Assembly: GCA_963556695.1 (NCBI GenBank)
Contig: CAUWAG010000003.1
Location: 1,364,001-1,428,000 of the forward strand
Direction: 5' to 3'
DNA length: 64,000 nt
Origin: Anthostomella pinea
Lineage: Eukaryota; Ascomycota; Sordariomycetes; Xylariales; Xylariaceae
Shown here: piece by piece, positions 1 through 12,412 of the stretch
How the letters are laid out: each line of letters opens with the position of its first letter
Numbering within the stretch: the first letter of the stretch is position 1
Notes under the pieces: model-generated
Told to the model about the DNA's origin: nothing
What the model saw: the letters and a program-made list of their open reading frames with translations, nothing else
The model's database searches: none
Program-made: the position numbers and the translations under genes

Positions 1-965
1 CTTACTGCAGATGTACCGGTATGACCCATGCCGGGAATATAAGCAGCACTTACATAAGTTCAGGGATGATGCACCTACCACAGACACCACGGGCACATGT
101 TCTGACTCCTGCTGCATGTCGGGACTTTACTAACCTTGGGAAGGAATCAGCAGGGGACTTGTTGGTAACACGGCGCCTATGCATGTCTGTCTGCCTGCAC
201 GCCGCAGTCTGGAAGCGCAGCACAGGTCCTTCTGGGAAAACGCCCCCAACGGACCTTGTTCTCTGCCATCTTCCTACGAGATACGCGGAAAAACTGTTGA
301 TCGTCGAGTCGGATCATGATGTGACATCGGCATTGGCAGTTGCAGACCAAAAAAGCTTGGGTGCGTTCGATGATCACACTGGTCCACATACAGACTAGGA
401 GTTCCTGGTGTGCCCTACAGTTGGTGTATGGCAGAAGCTGACCCTGGATAGAGGCAGAGGTCTCCAATAGGCGGTAATGGCCCAATCAGTCCAAGATTCC
501 GGTCAAGTCTCCAGAAATTCAGTCAACCAATGGAGTATGCCTGTGACTCGCGAGCCTAGTGGCCGCAGAGGACTAGATAATGTTTTTGGACAGCACATTC
601 ACAGTTCTGTGGTATGTGCGGGCCTTTCAGCAAGGCATCCAGAGGCAACCCCAGGCTTGCAGATAGACGCCTTGGCGGCAGTCAGGAGTCTCTTGATCTT
701 CGCGATGCAGATTATTCAGCCACACTGCCAGAGTATTCGATTCGCAACGTAAGCCCGGGCCGAACGAATTCGGACCCCAAAGATGGCTTTCGATATCACC
801 TCCTTTTATTGCTGGTAGAGGTCCTACCTGAGTGATTTCTACTCAAGTGCAAGTCTCCGTGCCCTCTGACCACATGGATTCAAGCTAGAGGTCACCAACC
901 AGCCAATATTGATGAGAGCGTGGAAGTTGGAGGCACAAATGGTTCTCAAAACAGTTCGTTCACAG
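1..965. other. Intergenic DNA, no gene recognised
   Basis: Only short, overlapping open frames without family features are seen here on either strand. The stretch runs up to the left target-site copy of the inverted-repeat transposon at 966. No RNA gene or clear repeat was recognised. Confidence 0.5.
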
Positions 966-974
966 GTCGGCAGG

Positions 975-1464
975 GAGTAAGTCTATTCTGCCATGCCAGT
1001 TTTGCTATTCTGCCATCCGCTAAGCCCCATTCGGACGGCTTACCATAATACAGCGCCCAGCCCACTGTAATTACAGCGCCTAGTCCACTGTAACCACAAC
1101 GCACAGCTCAACACCACAACATATCACCACCACCATCACTACTATCACCACCACCACTATTACGGCGCACACAAGGACACATTCACAGATGGGGGGGCTC
1201 GCACCGCCCCCCAAACCCCCGGCTAACCCTAACCACTAACCCTAACCACTAACCCTAACCCTACGTCGCGCGAGACTTTCTTGCATTAAACGGCAAGATC
1301 ATAAATGGTACTTCTAGTTTGGTGTAAAGCACATCTAAATAGATGTATCCACGATGCCGGGAGAGATGGTGGGAGAGTGCAGCCAATTAGAGGTGGAATG
1401 CTATCCGAATGGGGCCTAGCGGATGGCAGAATAGCAAAATTGGCATGGCAGAATAGACTTACTC
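975..1464. mobile_element. Non-autonomous inverted-repeat DNA transposon, copy 1 (MULE-like MITE)
   Basis: This 490-bp element starts GAGTAAGTCTATTCTGCC and ends with the exact reverse complement of that string. The terminal inverted repeats are about 60 bp (975–1035 and 1404–1464) with very few mismatches. It is flanked by a perfect 9-bp direct repeat, GTCGGCAGG, at 966–974 and 1465–1473, which reads as a target-site duplication. Long inverted repeats with a 9-bp duplication fit Mutator-like elements; that class call is inference. There is no transposase frame, so it must be mobilised in trans. The interior holds CAC/CCA-rich sequence and a short telomere-like array. A second, damaged copy lies at 51153–51714. 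Confidence 0.85.
1223..1264. repeat. Interstitial telomere-like repeat (CCCTAA units)
   Basis: Four CTAACCCTAA-type units, two of them spaced by an extra ACT, read as TTAGGG on the minus strand, the telomere unit of most filamentous fungi. The array is inside transposon copy 1, between its inverted repeats, so it is not a chromosome end. The matching part of the second transposon copy does not show it. Confidence 0.75.
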
Positions 1465-1473
1465 GTCGGCAGG

Positions 1474-3045
1474 TAGTCGGTTGAAGAGGCAGTACACGTA
1501 GTGACCCACACCCAAGACGGAGCTAGGACTATAACAGACGCGGGACCAGATCTTCGGGAACACCATCGCGACCAACAGAACAACTGGACATCATCAGAAG
1601 TTCAGAACAGCAGTCGAGAGGGAGGGCTTGGCTGGTCCACTTCACCACTTGCACTGCTGGCTACATCAAGCAACTCCGCCGAAGCCTAGCGGAAGATGGC
1701 TCCATTTTCGTTCAGCACGGCTGGAATCGTCGTGGTCTTTCTTGCCCGTCCTAGCCATGGGCATCTCACCCCCAGACCCCTCAGTCCCCTCCAGATATGA
1801 CCAGGGGTAGTGATGGCTGATGGCTGATGGGGACAATGTCATCCTGTGACTCGTCCGTTTGAAGCGATCCACTGCTGTTAAGCGCCGGGGCCCTGCCTGC
1901 CCTCCTGCTTCATGCACTCGAGCCCATCAATCCGCCTCTCCTTGTCGCCCGAGTCTTGACTCTTCACCACGCCGTCTTCCTAGTGGTCGGCGGCGCCAGC
2001 GTGTTGTCCTGTCTCCAGAGCTTAGAGGCAAGTCGCGCAGCTGCAGCCAGGACTGGTCTAATATTCTCGCATACTTGCACTGCATGTCCCCTGGCTCGGC
2101 ACCAACCACTATCGTCAGCAAGAGAGGACAGAACAAGCCATCTCTGCCACGAGCTACGTTGGCGAACGACTTCCGCCCGAGGAATCACTTGCCAGAGCCT
2201 CCGTGCAACCCCAGAATCGTTCTCTCCCACTTCCCTAGCCGACGGTTACACACCTGTTCAAGCTTGCTTCGAGTCGATTCTTATCCGAGCTCCTGGCCCG
2301 AAGGATTCATAGCCCTGCCACCAGCTCTCCACGACTGTTCGTCCGAGAGCTCAGGGTTGCATCCGTCTCGGGCTACGGTGGAGCTCTCTGTGGTGTCGTC
2401 GGTCGAATCCCCAGGCGCATCTCTTCAAAGCCCCTCCTCCATTGGAACAATCGAGCAACCGACATCCAACATATTTTTACTTGCTGGTCGTGTCCATTCC
2501 AAGCCCGCCGCTCCATCTCGAACAATTGCTCCAGCTTCCAACACTACCTTTGCCGACCGAAGACTGCCTTGTACACCGCAGTTCCGTTGTTTCGGCACAG
2601 CCTAACCACGAGTGGAAGCGCGAGTGCGATTCTGTTAAACATCCGCATCGGTCCTTACGCGCCGGCGCTTGTGCTTGCTGGACAAGCTCACAAGCAAAGC
2701 CAAGCTTCCCTGGGAGCCACGTTTTCCGGGCCTGCCCTTTCTGGCCATCTATCTACAAGCGCGAATCCTCTCTAAAACCCCGACTATTCTGCCTAGCAAA
2801 CGTCGACTCCATCTGCCAGCAAGCGCGCTACGTGGACTCGAGCCTCCGCTTTGGCGCTTGGAGACGCGATTACTCCGCCCTCGGGTGCCTTCACGATACC
2901 CGAGACAGCCGGCCTATATCGAGGCCAGCGTACAAGTATACAGGTATACCAGCTTGGTCTAGCTAGCTAGGCAGTGATGGCTCTCGAAGCTCCGTTGAGG
3001 TCATCGACGGGGAGTATAATATCAGCTTTCTCGCCTCATCCAGAC
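1474..3045. other. Intergenic DNA upstream of the seven-exon gene
   Basis: Overlapping open frames exist on both strands (the longest is about 250 codons at 1859–2605 on plus), but none shows a domain, a consistent composition or plausible introns. The stretch probably holds the promoter and 5' leader of the gene starting at 3046. No other feature was recognised. Confidence 0.4.
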
Positions 3046-5442
3046 ATGTCGGTCTCGTCGCCGGATTCTCCAGCTCGCCATGCACCGCTTCGCCCAATGT
3101 ACGTGGTTCGCCGTCTTCTGCCCCCCTCGGCGCTCGATTGCTAACTTGCTAAGGTCTTCTAGCTCTGTGGAATACAACTCTCTCCGGCCGTCCTCTGTGG
3201 CGGCTTCCCGGACGTCCGTACCTACCCAATTGATGAGCCCTAGCGATTTAGTTGGCCCTTCGCCTGTCACGTCGGTCGGGACCGAGGCCACAGAAATCGA
3301 AGATGACATGTCCGACGAAGTTCGGTCACAGTCCAATGCGACGAACCCAGAGGCTCATCCACAGGTTGGTATACAATCTTGGCCAATCTGTGGCGGCGCG
3401 CTAATGGTGATAGCTACTGATGTTGAGAACAAATATCCCGGACCAACTGCGACAGAATGCAAGCGACGAAGCGGTATCGGTCATACATGCTCCTGAGAGC
3501 TTCCAGAGTTGGGTCAGTACACAATTGTTTCTCAACTTGAGTTGGGCACGCACTTATATTTCGTAGAACGCCTCAGACACGACGTTGAAACAATCACCAT
3601 CGAGTCAAAGGACATCACCAAAAACATCACCGAGACCAGACAACATTACAGTGCCTCCAGCTCGTGATCATAATTCCAAGGTATTCACCTGCTTCCCGAA
3701 GGGATCCAAGACATACAGCTGACCGTGCAGGCCAAGTCTCCTGGCCTACCAACGCCGCCTCCCTTGACCACGGATATCAAACCTGTTCGCTACAGCGTAG
3801 ATAGTGCTACACCTAGGGCCCAGAATCTGCAAGATGTGCAAAGTCTGTTGAGCGAGTCCGCAAGGATACGGTCCAGTAGCACAAGTAGCCTTGAATGTCC
3901 GTGTTTCTGACAGTACATCACTGGTGTTCTTGGCAACTGACATTTCTACCTAGTGATACCCGAGACAAGGGAGCCTGAAACAGATGTTGAGCCAGACCTG
4001 GAAAGTTACGACGATGACCACTATGTTACACCAGTTCGGGGAGAGGTACGAGAAGACGAGGAGATCGTATCCCTACAGACGGCACTACAAGAGTGCTGGA
4101 CTCTGTGCAATACCCTGGCCACCTTGAGCACACACCACCGAGAACGAGTTTTTAGCACTTCCGGAACCCCTGATGGTCATGAGAAAGCGTGGAAGTGCTG
4201 CTGGAAGTTGTGCCAGCGCCTCTATGATAGTCGAGATGAAGCCGACGAGCCGTTGAACGTCAAGATAAATCTGGATTTATGCCGGGACTTCTGCCAGTCT
4301 CTGTTCGATGTCCGCACCCGCCAGGATGAGATTGCCGACTCCGTTCTGCGTGTCAGCTTTGAACTTAATAACCAGTGAGTAGACTTAGGGACTCTCGGAC
4401 AACTATCTTACTAACGCCCGACAGCTTATATAGCGCTCAAGACAACCGGAACCTACCTGAGGCTTTCCGAGAGAGGACTTTGGACTTCTACATTACCTTG
4501 TGCCACCGGTTAATGAAGCAACGTGGCGAGCTAGCAGAGGAGACAAGCTCACTGCTCCGCGCTTGTTGGTCGCTTGCGGAGATGCTGTTCAGCATCCGAC
4601 AAAATAAGCGAGACGGGAAGGCACCGGACGAAGAGCTGCTTGGTTCTGCTGTACAAGCCTGCTGGGAACTTTGCGACATATTCCGCGAGGGTTGGACTCA
4701 AATACGCCCGGACAGGGGCACACCGCGTCCAAGTCAGACGAATTTCTTCACATATAACAGGGAAGTGGACACGGACGGTCGAGCTAGCAGGCAATCAAAC
4801 CGATCCAAGAAGAGAGATTCGGCAGACAAACCCCGAAAGCCGCCACCAGTCCCAGAAACACCTGTGACTGAATTCGAAGACACACCGATCTCACCAGATA
4901 GCGAGTCGCCACAAGTACCGAACATCCTCGTGCTTGGGACGGACAGCAACAGAGGCGGACGTTGGTCAAGCAGCGCCTCCAATCTGTCTGGATACTCTCA
5001 GAGCAGCCAGAGAACTTCTAGTACGGCCACAACCGCGACGTCGGCAGAGGACCTGAACGTTACCCGCGTCAAGGCACTGATTCTCAAAGCCGCATTGAAT
5101 GTTGGCTACTCTCGGGACGGTGGCTCAGACGGCCACAGTAATGCAGCCTCGCTGCAGGCATTCGTCAAATCCCTGCCTACGGGGTCTTTCGGCTCTCTGC
5201 CGACTCACGCCACGCTGCTCCAGAATTACAAGAACCTTGTGGTAGCCGATTCCTCATTCCGACAGGCATCGTCTCTGCCGTCGCGCGGCAAGCGGGTGCT
5301 AGCTACGGATGTGGGGAAGAGCGTGAGCTGGATGATCTCGAGGTCGGGCCAGTATGGCTTCCTGCGCGACCTGTTCAAACTTGTATTCGGATTTCATCTG
5401 GAGGAGGCCGAGGCGCGGAAAAACGTCAGCATTGCCGTCTAG
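3046..5442 (+). CDS. Conserved fungal protein of unknown function, probably the DUF7624 family (7 exons, 690 aa)
   Basis: Exons by splice signals and phase: 3046–3098, 3163–3364, 3414–3512, 3567–3680, 3731–3896, 3954–4374, 4425–5442. Five of the six introns have a clear branch site (GCTAAC, AGCTGAC, AACTGAC, TTACTAAC and similar); the second uses a weak GTTGGT donor. The product has a Ser/Pro-rich, disordered first third. A helical, Cys/Trp-rich middle follows, with repeated CWxLC-type motifs (ECWTLC, KCCWKLC, ACWSLAE, ACWELC). A second disordered stretch is rich in Pro and Ser. The C-terminal segment of about 110 residues ends GFHLEEAEARKNVSIAV and looks the most conserved. I recognise the architecture as a Pezizomycotina-wide family without known function; the DUF number is from memory and uncertain. 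No signal peptide or membrane segment is seen. Confidence 0.8.
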
Positions 5443-6351
5443 ACGATGCAGCGGCGACGGTCCTAGAAGCATACGTACACTTACGCAAGCATGACGATAC
5501 GATACACAACAACCAATCAACTAGGTACTAGACTGGGTACCGTTACCTATACCTATACGGACAGGCAGGAAGCACTCGGTCGCTTTTGTTTCCCTTTGTT
5601 CGTTTCTGCCCCTCGAGATACCCTTTACCGGACGGACAAGCGGCGCCATTGGAATTTCACACGTAAAGAAAGAACGAAAAACTACTCTTCTGCAAAGTCA
5701 ATAACGAATTCTATGTCATATATTGGTATTATGTAGCGAGATGTTTCTGGCCCTCGCCCTAGCTCGCCATGAGCTCTTGCTTCGAAATTGCATCGAGATT
5801 AACCCGACAGTTTTGGCTTAGGAAGCTCTGTTTGCTATGCTTTTCCGTGCTGAAGTTTCCGGGGAGTATATGACCTGTACTCTTATGTATGGACGCCTGT
5901 ACGCGATATTCTACCCCTGAAAGGACGCGCAATCCTACCGTCTGCCTACCGCGTTGCCCAACTGGCAACTGGGGCATATCAAAAGGGGCGCGGACGCATC
6001 AGGTTCGCACTGTTGACTACACTGTGAACATTTTTATGTGACACCTTGTCTCCAACCCCACCTGCCAGCCATCTCAGCACAACTGCGCCAACAACCTCGA
6101 TCTAATCTGCCAAGCTGGATGGCCACCACGATCGGGTTTTGCGTGGAGATGTCATTCAGTTCCAGATCATCGTGACAGCTGGGAGCTGGGCTGGCTGGCT
6201 GGGACTCTTTGCTTTTTCGACGTCAAAACATCTCCCATCTCCGCACTTCACGCACTGAAGAAAACTTCTCACTTCAATTTTGTCGGCTGGATGCGTTGCT
6301 TTTGTATCTAGGGCCAATTTCAACACCTGCCTGGTTGAACAAGTTGCCATC
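5443..6351. other. Intergenic: 3' region of the previous gene and promoter of the DUF6604 gene
   Basis: No coding frame of note. A short run of overlapping ACCTATACC-like units sits near 5540–5560. The last 300 bases before 6352 are pyrimidine-rich and probably serve as promoter and leader of the next gene. Confidence 0.4.
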
Positions 6352-9300
6352 ATGAGCCAGAGCTCGGCCGCACTCAGTGGTGACCTCCTCACCTCCTACC
6401 TTCAGCTCAAGCACGGCACGGAAACCCTGGCAGGATGGCTGGTGGAGGAGGCTGTCACCAAGTGTGCATACCAACTCAACGCCGCCCAGGCACCGGCCGC
6501 GGCTCCAAGGTTGAAGGGGAAAGCCCGGAAGACAGCCAAAGCCAAGGCTACCGTGAACCCGTCCAAGTCCACAAAGTACACAATCCAAGTGTCCGACTTC
6601 GTCCCCATGGCCAAGGCCATCGCCGAAGTCCAGCCTAAGATCGTGATACCCAGGGCTTTGGACGCTTTGTTCGACAGCGTTATCGACTCGCGTCGCAAAA
6701 TCACCTCTTTCTATCAACAGGCGAGCATCAACGCGTCAGTGGAAGCAAGCAACCAGCGGCACTCGTACTTCACCAATATCCTCACCACTGCCTGGGAGAC
6801 TTTGCGGCCCTTTACTGAAGCCAGGGAGGCGACCGGCACATCCCGAGCCAGGGCCTCCGAGAAGGCCAGTTGCGAGCCACTCCATAAAACCAACCGCTTT
6901 GCTGCGCTCGACGTCCCGGATGGTGTCGACGTAGACCCCGCCGAGGCCATAATGGTCTCGTCGTATGCGTTGGAGAAGGTCCCGCCTGTCACGATTGTCC
7001 GGGATGAGCAGGGCATCGAAGACGACTTCGTACTCGCTCTGCTCAGCTTCGCTTGCGAGCTGGACGAAGTGCGTCGTGCGCTCGTGGCTGAGTGGACTGC
7101 CTATGCTGAAGGTGAGACGAACCTGGCGACGGTCGCCCTGCTGACCGAGACGACCATTGGCCTCGTGCGTCGGGCGGAGCAGAGCCTCGAGGACACTGTG
7201 CAGCGTCCCCGGAAGTACCCAGCGGCAGACTACCCGGTCTGGACTTTTCTCGGCATCCTCCAGTGGGAGCTGAGGCAGGATGCAATCCGGCAAGAAGACC
7301 CTGACGGCCTGAGTATGAAGGACTTCATCAAACCGTCGGCAGAAACGGGACGTTTCGACGGCGTGGATGGCAGTCAATTCTTCTTCTATCATACCTACAT
7401 GTTGCTCAAGTTCTCCGTCTGGAGCTTGGAATACAAACAACAACCTACCATTGGCAACGACGTCCTTGAAAACCCGGAAATCAAGCGGATTTACGACATG
7501 ATACCCGTCTTCTCATCCATGTGTAGCATGGTAGATGCGCCAGTGACAGACGTGATCACGCGTGGCATTCAAACTGCCTTCAAAACGTGCACGGTTCCTA
7601 TCTCGGTCACCTTTGGCGTTCATCTCCTTGGTGAGATCCAGGATGCCCTCACTCGTGCCGGTGTGCCCAGACGGGCGTTACAGGATGTGCAGACGCACGT
7701 GAGCCGCCGGAACAAAGACTTCCAGAACATGGATATCTTCAAGCTGCGTTTCAACACGAGGCGCAACGGCTCCCAGTACCTTCGTCGCTATGGAGAGTGG
7801 CTTAAGTTGGCTGGACCGTATATCCTCCAAGATGGGTACAACCGTAACGCTATGCAATATATGGACAAGCTGGCCTCAATGGGCGCTTGGAACCGTGACT
7901 ATCCCGAGTGGACGTGCGAACGAGACCATTTTGTACGTAAAGTGTTTTCTGAATTTGCGCCTGAGTCTTCTTTCTTTTCGACAAACTCAGTTGATCATTT
8001 TCTTTTCCATACGCCGGAGTCAAATCTACATCGACGCGCAAGATGTTAACATACAATCAGCTCGTCAAGCACCCGGTGCTGTGCGGTCTTTGGCGTTACA
8101 TGGTCGACGTGCGCCATACTCGCTGGGCAATTCAGTTTGAGCAGGCCAGCCTGAACAACAGTCTCGGCATGCATCTTTACAGTGCGATCCGCGTTGCTTT
8201 CCCGAACGACCGCGCCTGGCCTGACATGGAGTACTTGCTAGACCGACAGGACCGCAACTGGATCTACTTCGGTGGACTCCCCAAGACATTGGCCGAGGCG
8301 CACAGTAAGGCCATGCTCGGCCTGGGCATACCCGCCTCGGCCTTTGCGCGTGCCCAGCGCAGATCAAACACGGTCACCAAGTCTGCCGAGAAGGACGGCC
8401 GCATAATGCGCGACACCTCGCACCTAGCCACGTACTTCCAAGACCTTACATATACAAAACCCGACACCGAGTCCACGGCCACGCGCGATGAGGCGCTGAT
8501 GAAACTTCGACACACGCTACTTGACACCAAAAACCTCGAGCGTATCGCCCGGGTGCATCAGCTCCCGCGCCGCCTACGGGATCGCATGGAGCCCGGAAAC
8601 AAGACGACCAAGCCGAAGAATGCCGCTTCCGAGGACCCAGCGTACTGCAGCATCAAGGGCTTCCTGAGAGTGTTACAGGTGTACATCGAGGCCGAGTCGG
8701 CCGACCTCGGCTTTGATATGTGGGCGCTACACGAAGCCTTGGAGGAGCTATGGGCGACCGGCCTAAGGCAGGTCGAGGGAGGCGCCCCCAAGCACCGCGA
8801 CGCAGGCATGCCGAACGTTTTGCTGAACGAGGTGCTCGGTCCGGCCAGCGACGTCGAGGCGTTGCTATCTGAGTCGCTCCCCCCGCTCCCCCGTATGGCC
8901 GTGGCAGCCGCCGCGGCCTACCAGGTCGATCCGGACGACCTGCACGCGCTCGCCGTGGCCAGGTTCGTCTCGATGAATACGCTGCTTGTTCATGCGCGTG
9001 CGGCGCTGCAGGACATCATCACGTGTCCGATCGTGGGTGCGGACGGAGAGCGCGACGACAGCGGGGAGCCCAAGCTGTGGGCCGGCGACGAGAGTGTCGC
9101 CGGGCTGGCGCTGTACCAGAACTACGACTCGGTGCTGGCCCGGATGAAGGACCACAAGGCGCTGGCGGCGCGTATGTATACGGGCTGGTCTGCCGAAGAG
9201 ACGACACGCTCGCTCGTGCGCGAGCGAATGCTCCAGCTCACGTCCGGGGTCACGACGATGAGCCGGCCGTTCGCCCGGCCTGAATTGGTTCAGAGTCAGA

Positions 9301-9383
9301 CCCTTGCTAATGGGCTGAATGTCCAGGTGTTTGATGCTAATGCTATGCTTGATGCGCTGGAACTCGAGGATGGAGGGCGATGA
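6352..9383 (+). CDS. DUF6604 domain protein (2 exons, 967 aa)
   Basis: Exons 6352–7932 and 8061–9383 join in phase 0 across a 128-bp intron (GTACGT donor, GTTAAC branch at about 8045, CAG acceptor at 8060). I chose the ATG at 6352 because the family's N-terminus starts just after it (LLTSYLQLKHGTETLAGWL, residues about 11–29) and its context is CATCATGA. The frame also opens upstream to 6280. The N-terminal 250 residues fit DUF6604, a domain found in large ascomycete proteins of unknown role. A basic Ala/Lys linker (about 45–70) interrupts it. The remainder is helical, without membrane segments or catalytic motifs I recognise. No function can be assigned. Confidence 0.85.
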
Positions 9384-10201
9384 TTGGGATGTTTTTTGGG
9401 CAAACGAGCTGGGGATGTTGTGTGGGGGATTTGACTCGCTGAGCTTCGCGGCTGTGAGGTTGGTGTATTGATTAATATGCGCGACTGTTGGTGTTTAGGT
9501 AGTAGTACCTTCACAATTTCGGGTAAAGAGCTGGATAGAGTGTGTGTATGTTAATCAAATGTGTGTATACGAATAGACGCGGAAGAATAATGTTATTGTT
9601 CCGCGACTCCCTTGTATGAGGCTCCATCATGCGTCTTCACGCCTAAACGAGAGCTGAGATACCGATTCAAAGGGGGGCCTGGGTGGCCTTGACAGCAGGC
9701 AGCATTATCAAGATGACATGAGTCTCTTCTTCGCTATTTCGAGATGCTACTGAACCTTTTGCGTATGACTTCACTCATATTTCAGAAATCAGGCTTCCTC
9801 GCCGAATCCACAATCTGGAACGTTCCATTCTGTAGTGTTTTCATCTCCCAGAAGGGGTATCATGAATAGGTATTAGGAAAGTAAAGAACTAACGCCGATT
9901 ATGCTCTGCAATCTATTTTGCCGCCATTCCAAAACCATGACATATAATGAAAAAATGAAAAGGGGTAAATCGCAATCTAGGTACCCAATACCGACGAACG
10001 CCGTGTATAACCCGATAATGAAAAATCTCCATGTAACACATCCCATCAAAGCCGTAAGTTACCTCCCAGGCCGATCCATCGGCAATAGACCCGACCCATT
10101 GCAGCCAACCCAGCATCTCCACCCCCACCCACTCCGCTCCCCCCTATTCCTCCACCGGACCCTCCTGAAAGGACTGTTGCCCGCTTTGCCCCTGTTCCTC
10201 C
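9384..10201. other. Intergenic region between convergent genes
   Basis: This is the shared 3' region of the DUF6604 gene and of the minus-strand gene ending at or before 10202. It is AT-rich around 9480–9600 and 9900–10040. No gene or repeat is seen. Confidence 0.45.
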
Positions 10202-12412
10202 TCAATGGGTATATAGCCCATATACTGCGACCGTATCGAAGCTCTCCGCCCCAACGTATTGCGCCCACGCCTCCTGTGGGGACGTCATCCAGGCCGCCTC
10301 GCCACTCTCGGTACCGGTACTGTAATACAGGGGCAAGGCCGATGGGTCCGCGAGCGTGTTCCCTCCCCAGTGGCCACCACTGTATACGGAGTTGAGATCG
10401 TGAGACGTGCTGTTGACTTCCATGGGACTGTGGATTCGATCGCTACCGGTAAGCTGTAGACCTGAGGTCTGGTCGAAGGATGGGGCGGGCGTGGGCTGCT
10501 GTCCGGGATCCAAGAACGAGGATGTGGTCGACGACGGTAAGTGGGTGGCGCTATCTGGTAGATATTGATACGAGCCTGATGAGTCTGGGAACATGTTGGG
10601 GAGGGGAGCATGTGCTGATGCAGAACCGCCAGGCGACGTCGTTGACGCGGCATTCGGGAGAGATACGAGGGACGAGCCCAACGCGAGATCTGCGGGATCG
10701 ATATACAGACTCTCTCTCTGATCCTGAGCTGCAGCAACTGATGCATCAAACGTAAACACCGGCTGGGATACCATGGCTTCGACATTCCCGTCTTGGAATG
10801 AGTCTGCTTGGACTTGTAGACCGTCAGGAAAAGGGGTATAAGGAAGAATATAAGTGGAATTCCCGTAAGCAAACGAACTGTCGGCGTAGTTGAATGTATG
10901 GTCCAAGTTGCCTTCGGTGGCCGGGAGGTTAGGGGTAGGTGAAGTCGAGGCAACAGTGGGGCCCAGGGCTCCTGGAGCCAACAGGCTCTAGCTGTCGCTC
11001 AACAGGGGCGCCTCTGTGGTATTGGTGTTGGATGTCTTGGCCCGCTTTGGCGCCGGCTGGTGGTCAGGGGCTGGGCTGTTGGTTGTTGTGGAAGGGTGTC
11101 TGTTATTCAGTATAGTGTTGTGTGGGTGCCAGTACTGAGGGGAGTAGTTATGGTTAGGGTTGGTGTTGGTGTTAGGGCTATGGCTGGATGCTGTATGGGC
11201 CATAGGTGCTGCCGGCGAGGGGGGTGGCGCGAGAGGAGGCGGGGGTCCGACTGAGGGGGTCGAGCGGCCTCGCTTGCCGAGCGCTGAGTATGTCGAGGGC
11301 CGGGATACGGGGCGGCTGTCGAGTTCGGGCAGGTTGGGTAGGGCAGTTTGTGGATATGATTGGTAGGGGGTTAGGGAATGGCTGGGGCTGGGGCTGAGGC
11401 CTGATGAATAGCCCATCCAGGGTGTAGGTGCTGGTCCCGCGCGTGTTCTTAACGCTTCTGGGAACATTGGGGCCTCCTGTGCGGAAGTCGTGATGTGTTG
11501 AAAATTGTTGTCATCCTCGTTGCTCTTGACGAGCTGGACTCTTTGGGGGTTGTACGCGACGTGATGTATAGAGCCGTCACTCTCGTTGCTCTCAGCGAGC
11601 TGGACCCCTTGGTGGTTATAGGCGGCTGGATGTTGAGCGCCGTAGGTGTTGTCGCCGCCGCGTAGAGCAGTCCTGAATATAGGGGTCTGATGATGGTGAG
11701 GTATGTGTTGCCTTGGGGAGGCAACCTGGAGACGTATATGTGAAGAGTTCTGTGGTATTTCTGTATAGACGGACTGCTGCTGGACCTGGCGCTGGTCAGG
11801 GTTGGGCGACTGGCTCATAGGACCTACGTAATTCGAGGCTGAGCGGGGAGAATTCACCCGTGGCGCATGCGGAGGGTGGGCTAAGTGGCCCATGTAATCT
11901 TGCTCTTGACCCTGTCTTTGCTGCGCCGTGCTTCGCTGTGGTACTGCCGGGCGATGAACAGCCTTGACACCAGTGCCATTACAGGCGGTACATAGGGCAA
12001 ACTTGCCCTTGGTACTCCTTTGAGCAACCCGCTTTGCAGTAGCCGTGGGAATGATGGGCGATATCGGGGCGGCCTCTTGGTCCTGGGACATGGGGTCCGA
12101 CATGTTCTGTTGACTCCGCACGAGGGCGGCCCAGCGGTTTCTGCGTCATCAGGTCAGTATCCTAGACTGTATTCGATTTATAACCTTCAGGAAGAAGTGC
12201 AGGATCACTCACCCGTATGCCGGATCGCTACCGTAGCGCTCGGTCACGTACCGAACCTGGTTGAGGCCGAATGTCGGCTTGCCGTACTTCTTCTTGAAGT
12301 CGTCTACTACTTGCAGGTGGACATTGTTGGTTTCTCCGCGTGGAATGGGCCGGACAGTTCGTTCCAGAATGAAACTGATCTGTTCGTCTGTGTATTTTGT
12401 CGTACCAACCAT
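10202..12412 (-). CDS. Putative regulatory protein, frame split by an in-frame TAG (450 aa to the TAG, 713 codons in all)
   Basis: Exon 1 is 12213–12412 and exon 2 begins at 12140, across a 72-bp intron (GTGAGT donor, ATACTGAC branch, CAG acceptor). The N-terminal 75 residues are compact: YTDEQISFILERT, then a KKKYGKP…NQVRYVTERYGSDPAYGNRW helix pair. This resembles a small DNA-binding-like module seen at the N-terminus of fungal proteins, but I cannot name it. A long Gln/Pro/Ser/Asn-rich region follows, with a basic PAPKRAK stretch that could be a nuclear signal. The frame meets TAG at 10988–10990, yet stays open and protein-like for 261 more codons to 10202. That part is Ser/Tyr/Asp-rich and resembles an activation domain. 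The TAG may be a true stop, a recent nonsense mutation, a readthrough codon or part of an unrecognised intron. Confidence 0.7.

Noticed and set aside
1859..2605. A 248-codon plus-strand frame
   Set aside because: Low-complexity Ser/Pro/Arg composition, competing frames on both strands, and no motif; it looks like chance in GC-rich DNA.
6402..7443. Minus-strand frames of 100–235 codons inside the DUF6604 gene
   Set aside because: They mirror the plus-strand coding frame and have no domain of their own.
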